From Halobacteriales archaeon SW_9_67_24 (lineage in GTDB: Archaea; Halobacteriota; Halobacteria; Halobacteriales; Halococcaceae): a DNA stretch of 8,980 bases. The notes under the pieces are model-generated. The model saw only the letters and a program-made list of their open reading frames with translations. It ran no database searches and was not told the DNA's origin. Made by a program: the position numbers and the translations under genes. The DNA lies in NCBI GenBank assembly GCA_003022685.1, contig PXSV01000006.1, positions 6,944 to 15,923 of the forward strand, given 5' to 3'. Each line of letters starts with the position of its first letter. The stretch's first letter is position 1. Shown piece after piece: positions 1 to 5,173 of the stretch.

Positions 1-227
1 AAGCGCCGGCGACACCGCCGAATACGCGAACGGGGAACGGAGTGACCCGTGAGCGCCGCAGGCGCGAGGGCTTCGGCGGTGTTGTGCAGTCGTGGGAAGC
101 GCCGTATGGGCGCAAGCGGAACTCCGTGGACGGATCGGGAACACGGTGCTTGCGTGGCTCTGCTGCGCGACCCGCCCGAGGTGTGCAGCGCCCTACTTTC
201 GTCGTCTCGTGACGGGCTAAAAACGGC
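1..227 (+). repeat. Intergenic DNA with a fragment of a dispersed GC-rich repeat
   Basis: No gene is recognisable here. Bases about 47-90 (gcgcgagggcttcggcggtg and its flanks) resemble the longer repeat copies at about 1105-1319 (opposite strand) and 5014-5173 (same strand). The hallmark is a 'gagcg..gcgcgagggcttcggcggtgctgt' theme. An open frame starting at the GTG at 49 is Arg/Ala/Ser-rich, matches no family I know, and is what such repeats produce by chance. The remainder, up to about 227, shows nothing else I can name. Confidence 0.5.
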
Positions 228-262
228 GAAGACTTTTTGATAACCACGAGTTATTTAAGAGT
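228..262 (+). promoter_or_regulatory. Probable promoter of the HTH-CBS gene
   Basis: The AT-rich stretch TTTTTGATAA at 234-243 is centred about 25 bases before the ATG at 263. That is where a haloarchaeal TATA box sits for a leaderless transcript. A second AT-rich box, TTATTTAA at 251-258, lies too close to the ATG to serve the same start unless transcription begins inside the gene. No Shine-Dalgarno sequence is visible, which fits leaderless translation. Confidence 0.5.
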
Positions 263-805
263 ATGGACCTGCCGACGCCCGACGACCTCCGCGAACGCCG
301 CCACGAGGTCGATCTCACTCAGAGCGCGCTCGCCGAGCGGGCGGAGGTCTCCCAGCCGTTGATCGCACGGGTCGAGAGCGGCGATGTCGATCCCAGGCTC
401 TCGACACTCCGGCGGATCGTAACCGCGCTCGACGCCGCGGAAGGCGCGATTCGGCGCGCGCGCGATCTAATGGGCGAGTCGGTCGTCCACGTCGCGCCCG
501 ACGACAGCGTTCGGGAGGCGATCGACCGAATGGGCGAGGCGGGCTACTCCCAGCTCCCGGTGGTCCACGACGAGTATCCAGTGGGGATCATCTCGAACAG
601 CGACATCCGTCGCGCCGGCACCGACGACGCCGCCGCACTCCCCGTGGCCGACGTGATGCGCGAATCGATCACGACCGTGGCTCCCGACGCGACGCTCGAC
701 GCGGTCGACACCCACCTCGATCACCACGACGCGGTCATCGTCGTCGAGAACGGCCGGATGGCCGGGATCATCACCGAGGCCGACGTGGCCGCCCACTTGT
801 CCTGA
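263..805 (+). CDS. XRE-type helix-turn-helix protein with two CBS domains
   Basis: This 180-residue protein is a likely DNA-binding regulator whose CBS pair may sense an adenine nucleotide. Residues about 7-57 form an XRE/Cro-like helix-turn-helix; LTQSALAERAEVSQPLIARVE spans the two recognition helices. Residues about 66-119 (DLM...VAPDDSVREAI...YSQLPVV...GIISNSDI) and about 127-180 (DVM...VAPDATLDAV...AGIITEADV) are two CBS repeats forming one Bateman module. The start MDLPTPDDLRERR matches my memory of haloarchaeal homologues, and an upstream TATA-like box supports it. It converges on the UPF0212 gene. The target promoters and the ligand cannot be read from the sequence. The family assignment is firm; the regulatory role is inferred from the domains. 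Confidence 0.93.
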   Translation: MDLPTPDDLRERRHEVDLTQSALAERAEVSQPLIARVESGDVDPRLSTLRRIVTALDAAEGAIRRARDLMGESVVHVAPDDSVREAIDRMGEAGYSQLPVVHDEYPVGIISNSDIRRAGTDDAAALPVADVMRESITTVAPDATLDAVDTHLDHHDAVIVVENGRMAGIITEADVAAHLS

Positions 806-813
806 AGACCCAC

Positions 814-820
814 TGTTTTT
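814..820 (+). terminator. Oligo-T terminator after the HTH-CBS gene
   Basis: Five T residues (816-820) follow the stop codon at 803-805 by ten bases. Short U-runs without a needed hairpin are the usual archaeal termination signal, and no other candidate lies nearby. Confidence 0.5.
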
Positions 821-872
821 GCAGGAGGTCCTCCCTCGCGCTCCCTCAAACCCCTTCCAAAAACCTGGACTG

Positions 873-973
873 ATACTCTCGGACAGAACTGTCTCGGAAA
901 CGACAGTGGAATATCCAGTTGCTGTCCGACGTCTTCGGCCGGTCGATATTCACGTGTCCCTGTCCGACAGTAT
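873..973. repeat. 101-base imperfect palindromic element with 14-base terminal inverted repeats
   Basis: The ends are ATACTCTCGGACAG (873-886) and CTGTCCGACAGTAT (960-973), which are inverted copies with one mismatch in 14. Inside, GACAG/CTGTC pairs recur at 882-886/889-893, 902-906/922-926 and 960-964/966-970. A nested TGGA-ATA-TCCA hairpin lies at 907-917, and AATATC (910-915) faces GATATT (945-950). No coding frame or clear target-site duplication is seen. It could be a small non-autonomous (MITE-like) element or a cluster of operator sites. The symmetry is seen directly; the origin is a guess. Confidence 0.55.
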
Positions 974-1319
974 GAAAACTCCCGCTCGTTCGCTTCGCTC
1001 ACTCGCGGCGAACCGCGCTCGCGTCGCTCACGGCCGTTCCTCGCCGTTCGCATTGAGGTGCTCACTATGTTCGCACCTCGCGCCGCTCGCGCGGATGCTA
1101 CATCCCCGCAACCGCACAGGACCGCCCGAGCCCTCACTCGCTGCGCTCGTTCGCCCTCGATCCACCGAGGAACCGCACCGCAGCCGTACAGCACCGCCGA
1201 AGCCCTCGGGCGCTCGCTTCCTACGGTCGCTCGCGCCCTCGCCCTTCATCCACCAAGCCCACGCCGCTCCGCACTGCCGCACCGCCGCACCGCATCCGCA
1301 CCGCCCCGCGCGGCGCGTG
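974..1319 (-). repeat. GC-rich intergenic repeat region, tandem subunits at about 1105-1319
   Basis: This fills the rest of the gap between the convergent HTH-CBS and UPF0212 genes. Read on the minus strand, about 1105-1319 holds at least two imperfect subunits of roughly 75-95 bases. Each runs from a 'gcggtgcgg' cluster through 'ggtggat.gaagggcga' to 'gagggctcggcggt.ctgt'. The same pattern occurs on the plus strand at 5014-5173 and as a fragment near 47-90. Bases 974-1104 are short GC-rich words (gctcgttcgcttcgctcact and the like) of the sort common between haloarchaeal genes. Arg/Pro-rich open frames here, in both directions, have no family features and are not called as genes. Confidence 0.6.
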
Positions 1320-1682
1320 CTACGCTTCCTCGCCTTCCGTGTCGTGTTCGATGGTCTCGACGATGTCGAGCGGCACGTCACGGAGCGCACCGCCGACCTC
1401 GCTTTTCGCGATCCGCTGGGCGTGCTCGCGGCCGTCGGCGTTGAAAATCTCGATTTCGAGGACGAGCCCCACGATCGCGGTGCCGGCCGCGACGAACGCC
1501 GAGTCGAACGGCTCGCCACAGGCCGGACAGCCGGTTGCGCCGACGTCGACCTCGACGTAGGACTTGTCGCGCCCGTTGAGCCGCTTGCCGGCCTCGCTGA
1601 CCGCGACCCCGATCGCGTCGTCGACGTCCTCGACGTCCCGGACCAGCCACGCCGCCTCCAGCGCCACGAGATAATCGCTCAT
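1320..1682 (-). CDS. UPF0212 / DUF555 family protein
   Basis: This 120-residue conserved archaeal protein begins MSDYLVALEAAWLVRDVEDV, the usual UPF0212 N-terminus. The centre is VGATGCPACGEPFDSAF with a single CxxC (Cys52, Cys55), which could be half of a metal site or a redox pair. It is followed by IVGLVLEIEIFNADG and SEVGGALRDVPLDIVE, also typical of the family. The biochemical function is unknown. An in-frame ATG 17 codons upstream (1731-1733) would add an Arg/His-rich leader unlike the family, so I take 1682 as the start. No clear TATA box is visible upstream. It is divergent from psmB across 119 bases and converges on the HTH-CBS gene. The GC-rich repeat begins directly after its TAG stop. 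Confidence 0.92.
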   Translation of the reverse strand: MSDYLVALEAAWLVRDVEDVDDAIGVAVSEAGKRLNGRDKSYVEVDVGATGCPACGEPFDSAFVAAGTAIVGLVLEIEIFNADGREHAQRIAKSEVGGALRDVPLDIVETIEHDTEGEEA

Positions 1683-1768
1683 ACCCCGTGTGGGTTCCCC
1701 GGCGTGACGTGCCTTGTGGTTCCTCGATTCCACGGTCAGTACGTTCGATCGGACGCAGGCGAAGGACT

Positions 1769-1779
1769 GGCTTTATCAG
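1769..1779 (+). promoter_or_regulatory. psmB promoter (TATA-like box)
   Basis: CTTTATC at 1771-1777 is centred about 28 bases before the psmB ATG at 1802. This predicts transcription starting at or next to the ATG, i.e. a leaderless message. GAGGT abuts the ATG with no spacer, so it is unlikely to act as a ribosome binding site. Confidence 0.6.
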
Positions 1780-1801
1780 CGTCGGGGCCCGAACGAGAGG
1801 T

Positions 1802-2515
1802 ATGCCTCAGCTTCCCGACGGTCAGAACCTCCCTCTGCCCGGTCAGCAGACGACTGACGGTATCTACGAGCCCGAACTCGGTTCGCTCCCCGAGCCCGAT
1901 ACGGACAAGGGAGAGATGACGAAAACCGGCACGACAACCGTCGGTCTCACGACGAGCGAGGGGGTCGTGCTCGCCACCGACAGACGGGCGAGCCTCGGTA
2001 ACATGGTCTCGAGCAAGCAGGCCCAGAAGATCGCGGAGATCCACCCCCGCGGCGCGCTCACCATTTCCGGGGCGGTCAGCGCGGCCCAGGCGCTCATCAG
2101 CAACCTCCAAGCGGAGGTCGACCTCTACGAGGCTCGCCGCGGCGAGGAGATGACCATGCAGGCGCTCTCGACACTGACCTCGAACTTCCTCCGTAGTGGC
2201 GCGTTCTTCATCGTCCAGCCCATCCTCGGCGGCGTCGACGACGAGGGGAGCCACATCTACGCGATCGATCCCTCGGGTAGCGTCATGGAGGAGGAGTACA
2301 ACGCCACCGGCTCTGGTTCGCCCTTCGCCTACGGTGTTCTCGAACAGCAGTACGAGGAGGGCATGAGCAACGAGGAGGCCGAGACGGTCGCCGCACACGC
2401 CGTCAAGAGCGCGGTCGAGCGTGACACCGCCAGCGGCAACGGCATCATCGTCTCCACGATCACCGACGAGGGCGTCACGATCGACGAGTACGAGAATCTC
2501 GACCAGGTGCTGTAA
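1802..2515 (+). CDS. psmB: 20S proteasome beta subunit (precursor)
   Basis: This 237-residue protein is the catalytic subunit of the archaeal 20S proteasome, an N-terminal threonine hydrolase of the two inner heptameric rings. Residues 1-43 form a propeptide removed by self-cleavage at KTG|TTTVG, exposing Thr44 as the nucleophile. In mature numbering Asp17 (ATDRRAS) and Lys33 (SKQAQKI) are at the expected active-site spacing. A Ser-Gly-Ser lies at residues 171-173, and the late ERDTASGNG motif has Asp208. The start MPQLPDGQ is chosen because the TATA-like box fits a leaderless transcript there; 38 extra upstream codons in frame have no family character. Proteasome alpha and the PAN ATPase genes are not in the window. 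A strong oligo-T follows the stop. All key residues appear intact. Confidence 0.97.
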   Translation: MPQLPDGQNLPLPGQQTTDGIYEPELGSLPEPDTDKGEMTKTGTTTVGLTTSEGVVLATDRRASLGNMVSSKQAQKIAEIHPRGALTISGAVSAAQALISNLQAEVDLYEARRGEEMTMQALSTLTSNFLRSGAFFIVQPILGGVDDEGSHIYAIDPSGSVMEEEYNATGSGSPFAYGVLEQQYEEGMSNEEAETVAAHAVKSAVERDTASGNGIIVSTITDEGVTIDEYENLDQVL

Positions 2516-2534
2516 GGTACTGTCGAACGCTCAC

Positions 2535-2541
2535 TTTTTTT
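2535..2541 (+). terminator. Oligo-T terminator of psmB
   Basis: Seven consecutive T residues lie 19 bases after the psmB stop codon (2513-2515), in the short gap between the convergent psmB and gyrA genes. This is a typical archaeal termination signal. Confidence 0.65.
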
Positions 2542-2596
2542 GCCGGACGGGATCGCACCGTCGCCTTTCGTCCGTCGAAGCCCCGAAAGCGGTTCG

Positions 2597-2601
2597 AAAA
2601 A
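2597..2601 (-). terminator. Candidate oligo-T terminator of gyrA
   Basis: AAAAA on the plus strand gives a run of five T on the minus strand, 18 bases beyond the gyrA stop codon. It is the only T-run on that strand before psmB, so it is the best candidate terminator for the gyrase genes. Confidence 0.45.
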
Positions 2602-2619
2602 CAGGGAGCCGCGGGGCGC

Positions 2620-4683
2620 TCAGTCGCTTCTCGAGAGAACGTCCACGCACGCTACGTGATCGCCGTCGTCGACTTTCATCACCGTCACGCCCATCGTGTT
2701 CCGGCCCACGGTCGAGATGTCGCCGACCCTGGTGCGCATGATCTGGCCGCCCTCACTCATCACCACGAGGTCGTCCGCGCCCGTCGCGACCTCGATAGCC
2801 GTCACGCGGCCGTTCCGATCGTTCGTCTTGATGTCCTTCAGCCCCTTGCCGTAGCGCGATTGGGTCCGGTACTCGCCCATCGGCGTGCGCTTGCCGTACC
2901 CGTTCTCGGTGACGGTCAGCAGGTCGGTATCGTCGCTCGCGGCAACCACGCCCGCGACCGCATCGCCGTTCGTGAGTTTGATTCCGTTTACGCCGCGCGC
3001 GCTCCGGCCCATCTCTCGGGCCTCCTCCTTCGGGAACCGGATCGCCATTCCCTGCTGGGTGGCGATCAAGAGATCGCCGCCGTCGTCGGTGACCTCGACG
3101 TCGACGAGTTCGTCACCGTCCTCTAGGCGGGTGGCAATCAGACCGTTGGAGTGGATGTTGTCGAAGTCGGTCGCACAGGTGCGTTTGACGTAGCCCTCGC
3201 GCGTGACCATCGTGAGACACTCCTCCGCGCCGAGATCGTCGGTCGCCACGACCGCCGTGATGTCCTCGCCGTCGTCGAGATCCACGAGGTTGATCGCCGA
3301 CTTCCCGCGGGCGGTCCGGCCCATCTCGGGCACCTCGTAGACCTTCAGTCGATAGACGTACCCCTGGTTGGTGAAACACAGCAGGTAGTCGTGGGTGTCC
3401 GCCCGGAACACCGTCGAGACCCGGTCGCCCTCCTTGAGTTTCGTCCCGATGATCCCCTTGCCGCCCCGACCCTGCGAGTCGAACTCGCTCGCGGGCATCC
3501 GCTTGATGTAGTCGTTCTCGGTCATCACGACGATGACCTCCTCGTCGGGGATGAGGTCCTCGCGCGTGACGGTCCCGTAGTCCTCGATGATCCGCGTCCG
3601 GCGGTCGTCGGCGTACTCCTCTCTGACCTCGCGGAGCTCCTCGGTGATGACCCGATCGAGTTCGGCGTCGCTTGCGAGGATGGTTTCGAGGCGCTCGATC
3701 TCGGCCTCCACGTCCGCGTGTTCGTCCTCGATCCCCTCGGCTTCGAGCGCGGTCAGGCTGCCGAGCTGCATCCGGACGACGTGGTCGGCCTGGCGCTCGG
3801 AGAACTCGTAGGCCTGCCTGAGTGCGGTCTTCGCCGCATCGCGGTCCTCGGCCTCCCGGATGCGCTCGACCACGTCCTCGGCGTATTCGAGCGCGGTCAA
3901 CCGTCCTTCGAGGATGTGGGCGCGGTCCTCGGCCTCTGCGAGGTCGTGTTCGGAACGCCGCCGGACGACCTCGCGGCGGTGTTCGAGGTAGTGGCCGAGG
4001 AGTTCCTTCAGATCGAGCACTTGGGGTTCGCCGTCGACCAGTGCGAGGTTGATCACCCCGAAGGTCTTTTCGAGGCAGTGTTCGAGCAGTTGGTTCTCGA
4101 CGACATCGGTCAGCGCGCCCCGCTTGAGTTCGACGACGATCCGGATTCCGTCTCTGTCCGATTCGTCCCGGAGGTCCGAGACCCCTTCCAGCGTGCCGTC
4201 GTTGACGAGATCGGCGACGTGCTCGACGAGTTTGGCCTTGTTCTGCTGGTAGGGGAGTTCGGTGATGACGATCCGTTCGCGGTCGCCCATCTCCTCGATC
4301 TCGTAGCTCGCACGCATCCGGACTCGGCCGCGACCAGTGGTGTACGCCGAGTGGATCGCCTCACGCCCGACGATTTCCGCACCGGTCGGGAAGTCGGGGC
4401 CCTTGACGTACTCCATCAGGTCCTCGACCTCACAGTTGGGATTCTCGATCAGGTGGATCGTGGCGTCGATCACCTCGCCCAGATTGTGCGGTGGGACGTT
4501 CGTGCTCATCCCGACGGCGATCCCCGACGAGCCGTTGACGAGGAGGTTCGGGTACGCCGCGGGGAGAACGCCCGGCTCTTCGAGGCGGTCGTCGTAGTTC
4601 GGCTGGAAGTCGACGGTGTCCTTCCCGATGTCCGCGAGCAGTTCCTCCGAAATCGGGCTCATCCGGGCTTCGGTGTAGCGCAT
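2620..4683 (-). CDS. gyrA: GyrA C-terminal fragment (687 residues)
   Basis: This is the 3' piece of the split gyrA, open from an ATG that is an internal methionine in normal GyrA (MRYTEARM). It keeps the catalytic Tyr as residue 3, the breakage-reunion core (NLLVNGSSGIAVGMSTNVPP, ITELPYQQNKAK), the long coiled-coil arms at about residues 230-360, and the C-terminal DNA-wrapping beta-pinwheel. The pinwheel starts with a GyrA-box-like SQGRGGKG near residue 403. Further blade motifs follow: GRTARGKSAIN, HSNGLIATRL, GRSARGVNGIKL, SRYGKGLKDIK and VGRNTMGVTVMK. No second frameshift is seen. Whether this ATG is ever used is unknown; no Shine-Dalgarno sequence precedes it. Confidence 0.85.
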   Translation of the reverse strand: MRYTEARMSPISEELLADIGKDTVDFQPNYDDRLEEPGVLPAAYPNLLVNGSSGIAVGMSTNVPPHNLGEVIDATIHLIENPNCEVEDLMEYVKGPDFPTGAEIVGREAIHSAYTTGRGRVRMRASYEIEEMGDRERIVITELPYQQNKAKLVEHVADLVNDGTLEGVSDLRDESDRDGIRIVVELKRGALTDVVENQLLEHCLEKTFGVINLALVDGEPQVLDLKELLGHYLEHRREVVRRRSEHDLAEAEDRAHILEGRLTALEYAEDVVERIREAEDRDAAKTALRQAYEFSERQADHVVRMQLGSLTALEAEGIEDEHADVEAEIERLETILASDAELDRVITEELREVREEYADDRRTRIIEDYGTVTREDLIPDEEVIVVMTENDYIKRMPASEFDSQGRGGKGIIGTKLKEGDRVSTVFRADTHDYLLCFTNQGYVYRLKVYEVPEMGRTARGKSAINLVDLDDGEDITAVVATDDLGAEECLTMVTREGYVKRTCATDFDNIHSNGLIATRLEDGDELVDVEVTDDGGDLLIATQQGMAIRFPKEEAREMGRSARGVNGIKLTNGDAVAGVVAASDDTDLLTVTENGYGKRTPMGEYRTQSRYGKGLKDIKTNDRNGRVTAIEVATGADDLVVMSEGGQIMRTRVGDISTVGRNTMGVTVMKVDDGDHVACVDVLSRSD

Positions 4684-4949
4684 CGCGGCGGGTGGTAATC
4701 GCCCATCGTGTCGCCAACGACAGAGGAGGATTTGCGGTGGCCGGAGCCGCTGGTGACGCCCTCCTCGTGCATCGCGTAGAGAATGCGCCGGTGGACGGGT
4801 TTGAGGCCGTCGCGGACGTCGGGGAGTGCGCGCCCGGCGATGACGCTCATCGCGTAGTCGATGTACGACTGTTCCATCTCGTCTTCGATCCGGACGGCAT
4901 CGATGTCCGCGGCTGCGTCCGGACTGGATTGGGGAATGTCTGAGCTCAT
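4659..4949 (-). CDS. gyrA: GyrA N-terminal fragment (96 residues)
   Basis: This is the 5' piece of the split gyrA. Residues 1-24 are an acidic haloarchaeal leader. Residues 25-87 are genuine GyrA winged-helix sequence (MEQSYIDYAMSVIAGRALPD, then VRDGLKPVHRRILYAM and HRKSSSVVGDTMGDYHP). Residues 88-96 (PRCATPKPG) come from the wrong frame. His53, the basic pair Arg54-Arg55 and His86 of the DNA-binding and active-site region are present, but the helix that follows is gone. The fragment alone lacks the catalytic tyrosine and could not cleave DNA. It overlaps the 3' piece by 25 bases. Confidence 0.8.
   Translation of the reverse strand: MSSDIPQSSPDAAADIDAVRIEDEMEQSYIDYAMSVIAGRALPDVRDGLKPVHRRILYAMHEEGVTSGSGHRKSSSVVGDTMGDYHPPRCATPKPG
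4688..4692 (-). other. Deletion junction in gyrA
   Basis: On the minus strand the junction reads CA-CCCGC-CGCGATG. The left side is the codons for His-Pro of GDYHP; the right side is the codons for Pro-Ala-Ala-Met before the catalytic tyrosine. CCCGC is compatible with both sides (CCG-CAC for Pro-His, CCC-GCC for Pro-Ala). With E. coli-like spacing the loss would be about 115 bases, which is not a multiple of three. The exact breakpoints need an intact relative's sequence. Confidence 0.6.
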
Positions 4950-4969
4950 GGATCAGTTTTTATGCGGAG

Positions 4970-4977
4970 TTTTGAAA
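4970..4977 (-). promoter_or_regulatory. Possible separate promoter for gyrA
   Basis: TTTCAAAA on the minus strand is centred about 25 bases before the gyrA ATG at 4949, a fair position for a leaderless haloarchaeal start. A second AT-rich box (ATAAAAA, about 4956-4962) is too close to the ATG. The 224-base gap after gyrB makes an independent promoter plausible, but the box is not a strong match. Confidence 0.35.
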
Positions 4978-5013
4978 CGACTGTTCGCGGCGACCAGCCG
5001 CCGCGGCGGTCCC

Positions 5014-5173
5014 CGGTGCGGCGGCGGTGCGGTTGCGGTGCGGTTTCTGGTGGACGAAGGGCGAGGCCGTGAGCGCAGCAAACGGCCGAGGGCTTCTGCG
5101 GTGCTGTGCGGCGGCGGTCCTGGTGGACATGAAAAGGGCGAGCGAGCGCCGTCAGGCGCGAGCGAGGGCTTTC
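5014..5173 (+). repeat. Dispersed GC-rich tandem repeat between gyrB and gyrA
   Basis: Two imperfect direct subunits, about 5025-5105 and 5106-5173, each run from a GCGG-rich start through CTGGTGGAC and a GGGCGAG block to GAGGGCTT. The same theme, inverted, fills about 1105-1319, and a fragment lies near 47-90. The copy ends exactly at the gyrB stop codon and separates gyrB from gyrA. No convincing gene lies in it; peptides such as STAEALGR shared with the other copy, read on the minus strand, reflect the shared DNA. Confidence 0.6.

Larger units (their letters stand above)
2620..4949 (-). pseudogene. gyrA: DNA gyrase subunit A, disrupted by an internal deletion and frameshift
   Basis: GyrA carries the catalytic tyrosine of gyrase, the type IIA topoisomerase that introduces negative supercoils. 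As written it is split. Codons from 4949 encode a normal N-terminus through GDTMGDYHP (residue 87), then nine frame-shifted residues and a stop at 4659. The correct frame resumes at CCC-GCC-GCG-ATG (4681-4692) as PAAMRYTEARM and runs to 2620. Compared from memory with E. coli GyrA, about 38 residues (E. coli about 80-117) are missing. They include HGDSAVYDT, the core of the quinolone-resistance-determining region. The catalytic Tyr (E. coli Tyr122) survives at 4675-4677. An intact protein would be roughly 815 residues. A programmed frameshift could not restore the lost segment. Because gyrase is normally essential, an assembly or sequencing error, or a second gyrA elsewhere, must be considered. 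Confidence 0.85.

Noticed and set aside
49..240. 63-codon open frame at the left edge
   Set aside because: It starts with GTG inside repeat-like DNA, lacks a promoter or family match, and ends just before the HTH-CBS promoter.
819..1919. 366-codon plus-strand open frame across the intergenic repeat, opposite UPF0212 and into psmB
   Set aside because: It is Arg/Pro-rich repeat sequence, then antisense of UPF0212, then out-of-frame psmB; it cannot be one gene.
3151..4698. 515-codon plus-strand open frame opposite gyrA
   Set aside because: It is the antisense shadow of the strongly conserved gyrA coding frame in GC-rich DNA, with no family features of its own.
4659..4699. Programmed ribosomal frameshifting to make full-length GyrA
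   Set aside because: No slippery sequence is visible, and shifting frame would still leave about 38 conserved residues missing.
4670..4700. Intein or intron at the gyrA lesion, near the RY|TEAR site used by mycobacterial gyrA inteins
   Set aside because: Sequence is missing rather than inserted; no intein splice motifs or tRNA-like intron structure are present.
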